Shown here: one piece after another, positions 7,429-14,158 of the stretch
Numbering within the stretch: the first letter of the stretch is position 1
Layout: each line of letters starts with the position of its first letter
Assembly: GCA_964436125.1 (NCBI GenBank)
Contig: CAYTBT010000055.1
Coordinates: 1 to 14,209 of the forward strand
DNA: 14,209 bases
Direction: 5' to 3'
Origin: CAYRFF01 sp964436125
GTDB lineage: Bacteria; Bacteroidota; Bacteroidia; Chitinophagales; Saprospiraceae
The notes under the pieces: generated by a model
Seen by the model: only the letters and a program-made list of their open reading frames with translations
Database searches by the model: none
Told to the model about the DNA's origin: nothing
Translations under genes and position numbers: made by a program

Positions 7429-7618
7429 GTCATAAGTAATAAGTCGTAAGACAATGAACAATGGATAATGAACAATGAACAATGAATAATGAATAATGAG
7501 TGATGAATTATGAATTATGGATTGATTCAACTTTTCAACCCTTCAACTAAATCATATAACGCAATCAGCCAATGGCTAATAGTTAATGGCTAACAGCTCA
7601 AGCGTAGCCGGTGATGGG
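7429..7618. repeat. Repeat module C (13 heptads, TTCAAC run, decayed hairpin)
   Basis: Thirteen in-phase heptads (7429-7519) starting with GTCATAA, GTAATAA, GTCGTAA and passing into AACAATG-type units, then the GATTGATTCAAC segment, TTCAAC run, TATAACGCAATCA, heptads GCCAATG, GCTAATA, GTTAATG, GCTAACA (7568-7595), and CAAGCGTAGCCGG (7599-7611), which is the module B hairpin with its left arm mutated. It ends 110 bases before recQ. Confidence 0.9.
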
Positions 7619-7727
7619 GGATGCCGGTAACTCAATCTGACTCCATTTCCCGATCAATGATAGTTATACTACACAATATTATCGGTAAAATCCTTATACT
7701 TGTTGTCTATATACCTGTAGATAATAT

Positions 7728-9638
7728 ATGAGAGAGCCGATAGACGTACTTAATGAAATCTGGGCTTATCCTTCCTTCCGCGAGGGCCAAGCTGAGATTA
7801 TCCGGGAAGTTATGGATGGGAAGGATATTCTTGCGCTTTTGCCGACAGGCGGTGGAAAATCATTATGCTATCAGGTACCTGCACTGTGTCGCGATGGAAT
7901 TACGCTTGTTATCTCGCCACTTATTTCACTTATGCAAGATCAAGTGCAGAGCCTCAAACAGAAGAAAGTCAAGGCAGAGGCAATTTATTCCGGAATGTCA
8001 TATTCACTTATCGATTCTATTCTCGATAATTGCATCTATGGGGATATCAAGCTTCTCTATGTCTCACCGGAGAGGTTGCAGTCCGATTTATTTCTCGAGC
8101 GATTAAAGCAGATGAAAGTGCAGATGATTGCAGTCGATGAAGCACATTGTATCTCTCAATGGGGATATGACTTCAGGCCTGCCTATCTCAATATTCTGAG
8201 TGTCCTGGAAGTTCTTCCGGAAGTTCAGATAATTGGGCTCACCGCCACGGCACCGCCGAAGGTTGCGGCCGACATTTGCGAAAGCTTACGCATACCGCAA
8301 GAGCACATTATAACAAGTGATTTTCGGCGACCCAATCTCCATTACATGGTTAATCCTACGGTTGATAAGCAGCAGGAACTCATCGCCTTATTGAAGGCTA
8401 CGAGGGGGGCAGCGATTGTTTATTGTCGGCGGAGGAATCAGACGGAAAGGATTGCGCTTGCTCTTCGGAAGCGGGGGATAAGTGCGCTTCCTTATCATGC
8501 GGGTTATAGCTCTGAAAAGCGTGCAGAGATACAGGAAAAGTTTATGCAGGACGATGTGCGCGTGATAGCTGCGACAACGGCATTCGGGATGGGGATTGAT
8601 AAATCCAATGTGCGTTATGTCTATCATATTGAACCGCCGATGAGTCCCGAGGAATATTTTCAGGAAGCGGGCAGAGCGGGACGAGATAAAGAGGATGCCT
8701 GGTGCGTTCTATTTTACAATAAATCAGATAAACAAGGTCTCATTGATCGCAAGGAGCAGGCATATCCACCGGTGGAATATATTAAAAACTTGTATCGAAG
8801 CTTAGCTTTGTTCTTTAAATTGGCATACGGGAGTGGAGCGGGAGAGCAATTTCTCTTTGATATAGATGCCTTCTGCACTCGGTTTAAACTCGATAAAAAT
8901 CAAGCTTATTACGGACTGAAATTTATCGAGAAATCCGCTTGGATTCTCCTCACGGAAGGGCTCCATCAACCGTCGCGATTACGGATTATTCTCGATCGGA
9001 ACAATCTGTACAATCAACAGGTGAAGAACAAGAAGCTCGACATCTTCATGCGGTATCTGCTGCGCGCTTATGAAGGATTATTTACCGATATGACGATTAT
9101 TCACGAGCTTAAAATTGCCCGTGAGTTAAAAATCTCCAGGGAAGATCTCGTTCAATATCTGGAACAGCTCAACAAGCAAGCCATTGTAGAATATCAAGCT
9201 GCAAGCACTGAGCCTAAGATCACTTTCCTGCTTCCGGTTTCTACTCCGGAGAACTTTTCCATCGATATGGAACTCTATGATTTTCTCAAGGAAAGAAGTG
9301 AGGAGAGACTGAGAGCTATGGTGGCATTTGCGGAAGCGGAACAATGTCGGGAGAAAGTGATGTTGAGCTACTTCGGGCAAGAGGTAGATGTGAATTGCGG
9401 CAGGTGTGATTATTGCCTCGGCAGCTATATCCGCGTGCCCAATGAGGAAGATAAGCGCCTCATTATTCAAGGTGTATTTAACGCTCTTCCGGCCGGAAAA
9501 TCAGTCTCCGTACCACGGCTTTTAAGGTTATTTCCCCTTGTCTTCAGGAAACGCGTTCTGTACTGCCTTGACAAACTCGAGGATGAGGGACGTATCATTG
9601 TCAATGAAAAGCAAAATGTGCAGCGCAATGAAGAATAA
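7728..9638 (+). CDS. recQ: ATP-dependent DNA helicase RecQ
   Basis: 636 aa superfamily 2, 3'-5' DNA helicase that unwinds recombination and stalled-fork intermediates. Visible: Q-box region FREGQ at 17-21; Walker A PTGGGKS at 39-45; DEAH box at 137-140 with the RecQ aromatic-rich loop CISQWGYDFRP after it; motif III LTATA at 171-175; motif V TTAFGMGIDKSNVRYVYH; motif VI QEAGRAGRD at 312-320; and zinc-binding cysteines 540, 557, 560 and 563. A partial winged-helix (RQC) region follows, but there is no HRDC domain, so it is the short Bacteroidota type. The ATG at 7728 directly precedes the family core. It lies just after the heptad repeat region and overlaps the next gene by 11 bases. Confidence 0.96.
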   Translation: MREPIDVLNEIWAYPSFREGQAEIIREVMDGKDILALLPTGGGKSLCYQVPALCRDGITLVISPLISLMQDQVQSLKQKKVKAEAIYSGMSYSLIDSILDNCIYGDIKLLYVSPERLQSDLFLERLKQMKVQMIAVDEAHCISQWGYDFRPAYLNILSVLEVLPEVQIIGLTATAPPKVAADICESLRIPQEHIITSDFRRPNLHYMVNPTVDKQQELIALLKATRGAAIVYCRRRNQTERIALALRKRGISALPYHAGYSSEKRAEIQEKFMQDDVRVIAATTAFGMGIDKSNVRYVYHIEPPMSPEEYFQEAGRAGRDKEDAWCVLFYNKSDKQGLIDRKEQAYPPVEYIKNLYRSLALFFKLAYGSGAGEQFLFDIDAFCTRFKLDKNQAYYGLKFIEKSAWILLTEGLHQPSRLRIILDRNNLYNQQVKNKKLDIFMRYLLRAYEGLFTDMTIIHELKIARELKISREDLVQYLEQLNKQAIVEYQAASTEPKITFLLPVSTPENFSIDMELYDFLKERSEERLRAMVAFAEAEQCREKVMLSYFGQEVDVNCGRCDYCLGSYIRVPNEEDKRLIIQGVFNALPAGKSVSVPRLLRLFPLVFRKRVLYCLDKLEDEGRIIVNEKQNVQRNEE

Positions 9639-10716
9639 ACGAGTTTATGCACTTGTTACCAATGACCTGAATTACGACCAGCGTATGCATCGTATCTGTG
9701 CCGGATTGCAGAAAAATGGCTATGATGTTACCCTTGTCGGACGGAAATTGCCGGATTCTGCGCCATTAATTGATAGAGCCTTTCGGCAAATACGCCTTCG
9801 TTGCTTTTTCCACTCGGGAATTGCTTTTTATCTCGAGATGAATATCCGCTTGATTGTCTTTATGCTTACGCAAAAGGTGGATATTCTCCACGCCGTGGAC
9901 CTCGATACATTGGGAGCAGGGACAGTAGTAAAAATGCTGAAGCGATGCCGCTTGATATTCGATGCTCATGAGTACTTTACCGAGGTGCCCGAATTACAGG
10001 AACAAATGATAAAGAAATCTATATGGACGAGACTGGGGCTATTTTGCATGCGGCGGGTGGATGCAGCCATTACCGTAAGTAAACCATTGCAATCTATCCT
10101 TGAGGAAAAGTACGGAATGCCCTTTACACTCGTGCGGAACTTCCCTTTGCAGAGAAAAAATCCCATTTCTGATGCACTTATTGCTCAACGTGATAACATA
10201 TTATTATACCAGGGAGCCATCAACCAAGGGCGTGGAGTACCGGAACTTATCAAGCTAATGTTGAAATTAAAGGATTGGGAATTGTGGATTGTCGGCAAAG
10301 GAGACCTTTATGAAGACTGCGTTCAATTGACTTCTGAACTCAATCTGACGGAACGCGTACGACTTTTTGGATATATTACGCCAGACGAATTACAGAACAT
10401 CACACCGAAGGCGATGATTGGATTCAATCTGCTGGACGGAAACAGTAAAAATTACCTCTACTCATCTGCCAATAAATTTTACGACTACATCCAGGCATCT
10501 GTCCCATCGATTACGATGGATTATCCGGTGTATAATAGCGTTCTCAAAGACTACAAAATCGGTGAATCGGTCCCCGACCTTGATGAAAATGAACTTGTTT
10601 CCGCAATTCACGCGATTAAGGACAATTATGAAATCTATCTCAATGCGTGCAGGAAGGCAGCCGATGTTTATGTGTGGGAAAAGGAGATGGCCGAGTTACT
10701 GGAGATTTATGATTGA
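9628..10716 (+). CDS. GT4-family glycosyltransferase
   Basis: 362 aa, GT-B fold. It should transfer a sugar from a nucleotide-sugar donor in cell-envelope glycan synthesis; donor and acceptor cannot be read from the sequence. Signs: N-terminal Rossmann start VYALVTNDLNYDQRMHRICAGL; the DAHE motif at 112-115 followed by FTEVPEL, common in Bacteroidota GT4 enzymes; YQGAINQGRG at 194-203, the usual start of the donor-binding domain; IVGKGDLYE at 221-229; and FGYITPDEL then NKFYDYIQASVPSI near 282-295, where the donor is held. A longer reading from 9538 is possible, but the first 30 residues have no family character; the ATG at 9628 gives the proper N-terminus and overlaps the recQ end (11 bases), implying translational coupling. 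No other glycan genes are nearby. Confidence 0.88.
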   Translation: MKNKRVYALVTNDLNYDQRMHRICAGLQKNGYDVTLVGRKLPDSAPLIDRAFRQIRLRCFFHSGIAFYLEMNIRLIVFMLTQKVDILHAVDLDTLGAGTVVKMLKRCRLIFDAHEYFTEVPELQEQMIKKSIWTRLGLFCMRRVDAAITVSKPLQSILEEKYGMPFTLVRNFPLQRKNPISDALIAQRDNILLYQGAINQGRGVPELIKLMLKLKDWELWIVGKGDLYEDCVQLTSELNLTERVRLFGYITPDELQNITPKAMIGFNLLDGNSKNYLYSSANKFYDYIQASVPSITMDYPVYNSVLKDYKIGESVPDLDENELVSAIHAIKDNYEIYLNACRKAADVYVWEKEMAELLEIYD

Positions 10717-11128
10717 GACTGAACATGTCATGACTTGTGACCGGAACGGCGTCGTCGCAGTCGCTAGTTGTGAGTCAGTTTTTTAGGTTTCAGTTGTGTG
10801 TTTTAAGTTATGGAATCGGTTTATTTTGAAGTTGGAATTTGCTTACTATAAAAGCACGTCCACATAAAGCCTAATTATGGACGACACCTCGGTAACCACA
10901 AGATAGTGACAAAACAGAGCTCCATAGGAGTGACATCTTTTGGGGATGAATGGTGAGAGCTAGGGTGCAAGGGCGAGAGGGTACATGGGCAATACGTCGC
11001 AACTTTTTCAGTTCATAATTCCTTTTTTAAAATAATTTAATAAAATGTCATGCATAGTTTACAATATGTAAAGTTTACTTTACGTTTATTTTATAGTAAA
11101 TCATTTATAACAGATAAAATCGATTGAA
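10717..11128. other. Intergenic region with hairpins and possible repeat remnants
   Basis: No convincing ORF. It holds GGCGTCGTCGCAGTCGC and GTTGTGAGTCAG near 10747-10780, similar in style to the heptad region; a stem-loop CGTCC/GGACG with ATAA/TTAT inside (10857-10883); and CTCC-ATA-GGAG (10920-10930) followed by TGACATCTTT, which resembles a short repeat I recall from other Bacteroidota genomes, though I cannot confirm this here. The last 100 bases are AT-rich and carry the dyads reported separately. Confidence 0.5.
11058..11083. promoter_or_regulatory. Overlapping dyads, candidate operator of the membrane protein/XRE operon
   Basis: TTTAC-AATAT-GTAAA (11058-11072) and GTAAAGT-TT-ACTTTAC (11068-11083) share the half-site GTAAA. 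Both stems are perfect. They lie 46-71 bases upstream of the membrane-protein ATG, where autoregulation by the XRE protein of the same operon would act. TF identity is an inference; a good -33/-7 pair was not found here. Confidence 0.5.
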
Positions 11129-11602
11129 ATGAAGGAATTATTATTCCCACACAGATTTAAGAAAATAGGATGGAGCATTCTGATACCATCCTTTATTGTA
11201 GGTCTCTACTTGATGCTTAACGACTATAATATATTGGAATGGCATATTAAAATGTTTGTGATTTTTGCAGACGAAATATTGGGTGACTCTTCCGCTTTTG
11301 GAATTGCAGAAGTAAATATCACTAATACAATAGTGGGTGTCTTGTTTATTGTAGGATTATTATTAGTGGGATTCTCAAAAGAAAGAAATGAGGATGAATA
11401 TATTTCGAGCATGCGGCTATCTGCTCTCTTATGGGCAGTATTCATCAATTATATTCTTTTAATTCTAGCGTTTATATTTATCTATGGGTTACCATTCTTG
11501 AATGTTATGCTCTATAATATGTTTACTGTGCTTATTTTATTTATAATCCGATTTCATTACTTGTTAATCAGAAATGCAAAATCCTTTAACGATGAAAAAT
11601 AA
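11129..11602 (+). CDS. Four-TM membrane protein paired with an XRE regulator
   Basis: 157 aa, with four predicted membrane helices: about 14-30, 66-82, 98-120 and 122-146. The N-terminal MKELLFPHRFKKIGW and the segment FSKERNEDEYISSMRLSALLWAVFINY between helices 2 and 3 are typical of a Bacteroidota family almost always followed by a small HTH protein, as here. The molecular function of the family is not known to me; a membrane sensor that modulates the regulator, or the regulator's main target, are both possible. The stop codon overlaps the start of the next gene. Upstream dyads may control the pair. Confidence 0.8.
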   Translation: MKELLFPHRFKKIGWSILIPSFIVGLYLMLNDYNILEWHIKMFVIFADEILGDSSAFGIAEVNITNTIVGVLFIVGLLLVGFSKERNEDEYISSMRLSALLWAVFINYILLILAFIFIYGLPFLNVMLYNMFTVLILFIIRFHYLLIRNAKSFNDEK

Positions 11603-11792
11603 AATAAAAGTCCACAGGGCTATGAAAGATATAACACAGAAGGAACTTGCTGAAAAAGTTTCTGTAAGCAGACAGACAATCAATGCAATTGAGAAAGGAA
11701 AATATGTACCATCCACTGTATTGGCACTGAAAATCGCCAGATACTTTGCTGTGCCGGTAGAAACTATTTTTATACTTGAGGAAGAGGATTAA
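11592..11792 (+). CDS. Small XRE-family helix-turn-helix regulator
   Basis: 66 aa. The fold is a single HTH_3 domain: the HTH runs about 15-35 (TQKELAEKVSVSRQTINAIE), with EKGKYVPSTVLALKIARYF after it and the acidic end LEEED. This is the short YozG-like type with no effector domain, so it probably acts as a dimer that represses its own operon. A start at 11574 is possible, but the ATG at 11592 gives the family's usual MKNKIKVHRA and overlaps the upstream gene by 11 bases, a coupled arrangement seen in related genomes. The nearest likely sites are the TTTAC/GTAAA dyads at 11058-11083. Confidence 0.9.
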   Translation: MKNKIKVHRAMKDITQKELAEKVSVSRQTINAIEKGKYVPSTVLALKIARYFAVPVETIFILEEED

Positions 11793-11890
11793 ATTATTGA
11801 TGATTTGTCAATCCGCATCACCGTAAGTCACATACCATAATGATATGTATTTCTAGCATGACCTTCACCGACTTCCTACTTATTCCTTAT

Positions 11891-12090
11891 TACCCAAACC
11901 ATGCAATAGAAAAATGACTGAGAGTAGTTCTGGTAAGCCAGAACCAGCTTGACATTCAGTCAACTCGGTCTCGGACAAGCCCCGTGGAATGCCGAGAATC
12001 GGCACGACCGTAGGTCGTATTCCACCGGGCAAGTGCTTGTCTTCTGTGGCTTTTGTGCTTATCTTCAATTTCTAATGCATGATTTGGGTA
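11891..12090. mobile_element. 200-bp MITE-like element with terminal inverted repeats
   Basis: The left end TACCCAAACCATGCAA and the right end (complement of 12069-12090) TACCCAAATCATGCAT match over 22 bases with two differences, and the ends face each other across exactly 200 bp. The right end continues inward as AATTGAAGATAAGCACAAAA, shared with 1-51 and 14159-14209. No ORF is plausible. The inside is filled with stems: GTTCTGG-TAAG-CCAGAAC (11927-11944), CAGCTTGACATTCAGTCAA (11945-11963), and a three-way junction at 11974-12041. No transposase is in the window, so it would be non-autonomous. A 2-bp AT on both flanks could be a target duplication, but the flanks are AT-rich. Confidence 0.7.
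11974..12041. other. Three-way-junction fold inside the 200-bp element
   Basis: The outer stem is GACAAGC (11974-11980) with GCTTGTC (12035-12041), then CCC (11981-11983) with GGG (12027-12029), then GTGGAAT (11984-11990) with ATTCCAC (12019-12025). Inside are two hairpins back to back: GCCGA-GAA-TCGGC (11991-12003) and ACGACC-GTA-GGTCGT (12004-12018). Only a CAAGT bulge and one unpaired C interrupt it. It could fold in single-stranded DNA or RNA. Confidence 0.75.
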
Positions 12091-12128
12091 ATAATTATTT
12101 TTTCACATCATAAGGCATTAGGTAGAGA

Positions 12129-12161
12129 TTTGTCACGTCAAATTTTGAGTGTTTAGGATTG
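12129..12161 (+). promoter_or_regulatory. Possible promoter of the DUF4143 ATPase
   Basis: TTTG (12129-12132) is spaced 21 bases from TAGGATTG (12154-12161), one mismatch from TAnnTTTG. The transcript would begin near 12168 and include the hairpin at 12198-12230 in its leader. Confidence 0.35.
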
Positions 12162-12197
12162 TGAGTACCTATCCCAAGCCCAAAATTCTAAAAATCC

Positions 12198-12230
12198 TTA
12201 CAATTATGGAATCTGATTCCAAAATTGTAA
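12198..12230. promoter_or_regulatory. Near-perfect 33-bp palindrome before the DUF4143 start codon
   Basis: TTACAATT (12198-12205) pairs with AATTGTAA (12223-12230); after one A/A mismatch TGGAATC pairs with GATTCCA around the centre T at 12214. It ends 9 bases before the ATG. As DNA it could be an operator for a dimeric repressor; as RNA it would hide the ribosome-binding area. No nearby gene is an obvious partner. Confidence 0.6.
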
Positions 12231-12239
12231 TTTTACACC

Positions 12240-13382
12240 ATGATTCAACGAAGTGCAGAAAAGGAGCTCCTAGAACTTGCCCATACATTTAAAGCGGTAG
12301 CCGTCGTTGGGCCCCGTCAATCTGGTAAAACCACATTGGTGCGACATGCTTTTCCGGATAAGACTTATGTCAACCTGGAAAATCCGGATACCCGACGCTT
12401 TGCGATCGAGGATCCGCGGGGTTTCCTCAACACATATCCCGATGGAGCCATTCTGGATGAGATTCAACGCGTACCGCATCTCTTTTCCTATCTGCAGGAG
12501 ATTTTGGACGAGCACAAGAGCATGGGAATGTTTATCCTTACAGGTTCCAATAACTTTTTGCTTCAGGAAAATATTTCCCAGAGTCTTGCCGGAAGAGTCG
12601 GCTATCTTTACCTCTTGCCCTTGTCCATGAGAGAGATAGGTGATCTGGCCGAGGGCAGTAATATGCTTATGTATCTCGGTGGTTATCCCGCCATTTTCGA
12701 TACATCAGCTTCCGCAAATAAATGGTATGCCAATTATATCCGCACCTACCTTGAACGCGATGTAAGGCTCATTAAGAACATCGGAAATCTGAATACTTTT
12801 GAAAAATTTCTCCGTTTATGCGCCGGCAGAATAGGCCAACTTCTCAACATGAGCAATTTAGCAACCGAAGTCGGTGTCGATGTAAAAACCATAGGCTCGT
12901 GGATCAGTGTACTGGAAACAAGTTTTATCGTCTTCCGCTTAAAGACATACCATAAGAACTACAATAAACGGCTTGTCAAGATGCCCAAACTCTATTTTTA
13001 TGATGTTGGACTTGCATGGGCGTTGATAGGCATAGACAATCCGGAACAGATCGCACTTCATCCGTTCAGAGGACAACTATTTGAGAATCTTGTGATACTG
13101 GAATTCCTAAAGCACCGGTTAAATAAAGGTGAAACACCTCGATTATATTTTTGGAGAGATCATGTCGGACATGAAATCGACTTATTAATAGAACAAAACA
13201 CTCAATTATATCCCATTGAGATAAAATCTGGACAGACCATCACAAGTGATTATTTTAAGGGACTAAATTATTGGAATAAAATCACAGATACTCAAGGGGG
13301 TTACATCGTTTATGATGGTGACACAAGACAGGAGCGGAGTAATGGATTTACGGTTATGCCATTGAGGGCGGCGGATGTGTAA
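12240..13382 (+). CDS. AAA_14 / DUF4143 ATP-binding protein
   Basis: 380 aa. N-terminal AAA-like ATPase: Walker A GPRQSGKT at 24-31, Walker B GAILDEIQ at 69-76, and a sensor-like FILTGSNNFLL at 98-108. The DUF4143 part follows (about 160-335), with YIRTYLERDVR at 166-176, a winged-helix-like segment (204-225) and PKLYFYDVGLA at 249-259. At the end EIDLLIE (312-318) and PIEIKSG (325-331) give a D...ExK pattern of the PD-(D/E)XK nuclease fold, which is usual at the end of this family. Biological function is not established; such genes are scattered, fast-moving and often near mobile elements or restriction/toxin loci. Here it stands alone between two copies of a repeat element, with a strong palindrome before its start. 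Full length, no frame break. Confidence 0.9.
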   Translation: MIQRSAEKELLELAHTFKAVAVVGPRQSGKTTLVRHAFPDKTYVNLENPDTRRFAIEDPRGFLNTYPDGAILDEIQRVPHLFSYLQEILDEHKSMGMFILTGSNNFLLQENISQSLAGRVGYLYLLPLSMREIGDLAEGSNMLMYLGGYPAIFDTSASANKWYANYIRTYLERDVRLIKNIGNLNTFEKFLRLCAGRIGQLLNMSNLATEVGVDVKTIGSWISVLETSFIVFRLKTYHKNYNKRLVKMPKLYFYDVGLAWALIGIDNPEQIALHPFRGQLFENLVILEFLKHRLNKGETPRLYFWRDHVGHEIDLLIEQNTQLYPIEIKSGQTITSDYFKGLNYWNKITDTQGGYIVYDGDTRQERSNGFTVMPLRAADV

Positions 13383-13741
13383 TACTCCTTTAATAATTTG
13401 GTCGCAAGACACAGCACATTTATTCAACAATACCTATTCCCCGACCTCAATTCTAATAAACTATTTTTATGTAAAACTCCAACACTATGCAACTCAAGTT
13501 ATACTACAATGTGAACCAATAATGTTTTATATTGGGTAAATAATATCTTGGCAATCGAAGTCAGTAAGAGAGCGACTTTCTGCTGCACAGTATCTTACCT
13601 TTTGTGCTTATGAGATTCCGTTTCACTTTAATCATCGTATTGATATAACAGCTTTTAAGATAAGAACTTGGGATGAGTGATATATTCAATAAGGATTATT
13701 TATCGATTATATCGTTGCATTTCACAATTGAACTTACGTAA
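13383..13741. other. Gene-free AT-rich region
   Basis: No convincing ORF or RNA gene. CTTTTGTGCTTAT (13599-13611) matches 13 bases of the dispersed repeat end and may be a relic. A 22-codon reading frame (13674-13742) runs straight into the next repeat element and stops there; it is too short to call. Confidence 0.5.
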
Positions 13742-13988
13742 TACCCAAATCATGCAACAGAAATTGAAGATGACTGAATGAAATTTCATATAAGCTCCGC
13801 TTATATGAAACCATTGATACTAAATGTATCATTACGAAGGAACCGAGGGCTCTGTCCCGAGGCTAGCACTAGCTTTTTACTAGCTACTCGTAGGAGTTCG
13901 GTCTTTAGTCTGCCGTAGGATCCTTCGACAGCTTGACATTCAGTCAAGCTGGTTCTGGTAAGCCAGTTCCTTCCCTTTTAAGGGAAGG
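13742..13988. mobile_element. Second structured element, related to the 200-bp element
   Basis: It begins with TACCCAAATCATGCAACAGA and matches the repeat family for about 30 bases. Stems follow: a perfect 12-bp stem TTTCATATAAGC (13784-13795) with its complement (13799-13810), TGATAC-TAAAT-GTATCA (13815-13831), CAGCTTGAC-ATTCA-GTCAAGCTG (13929-13951), CTGG-TAAG-CCAG (13955-13966), and CCTTCCCTT-TT-AAGGGAAGG (13969-13988). The CAGCTTGACATTCAGTCAA and CTGGTAAGCCAG modules are shared with the 200-bp element but in the opposite order. No matching right end was found, so the end given here is the last clear stem and the element may be truncated or composite. No protein is encoded. Confidence 0.55.
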
Positions 13989-14158
13989 CGGAGGAAGGGT
14001 GCTACAGGAAAAGCGGGGACAGGGTGCACTTCCTTCTACTTTCTATTCCTCTGACAAAGCCACCAGCTGTACTATGTGAATAAAATGAAAGCATTAAATA
14101 GCTCACTAGAGTAAAGTGAAAAAATCTGCTAAAAAGCCTATTTTTGACATGCAATTAT

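Noticed and set aside
6744..7519. CRISPR array
   Set aside because: Units are 7 bp with no spacers of constant length and no 25-40 bp repeats; no cas genes are present.
7621..7727. recQ promoter at TATACTTG (7695-7702)
   Set aside because: One mismatch in the -7 element and no TTTG at the correct distance, so too weak to list.
9538..9627. 30-residue N-terminal extension of the glycosyltransferase
   Set aside because: It lies entirely inside recQ, has no family similarity, and the ATG at 9628 gives the normal GT4 start.
10717..10790. Terminator after the glycosyltransferase (TCAGTTTTTTAGG)
   Set aside because: The T-run is there, but only a 5-bp stem at long distance can be formed.
11574..11591. 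Six-codon longer start for the XRE regulator
   Set aside because: The ATG at 11592 gives the usual length and N-terminus of the family and the tighter overlap with the upstream gene.
11129..11792. Toxin-antitoxin pair (membrane protein plus XRE regulator)
   Set aside because: Order and coupling would allow it, but the 157-aa four-TM protein resembles a widespread chromosomal family and not known membrane toxins; kept as an operon of unknown function.
11880..12068. 62-aa minus-strand reading frame inside the 200-bp element
   Set aside because: It follows the palindromic stems of the element and has no domain; the inverted ends and the folds explain the sequence better.
13674..13742. 22-codon reading frame that ends at the second repeat element
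   Set aside because: It could be the start of a gene cut by an insertion, but 22 codons with no recognisable sequence cannot support that.
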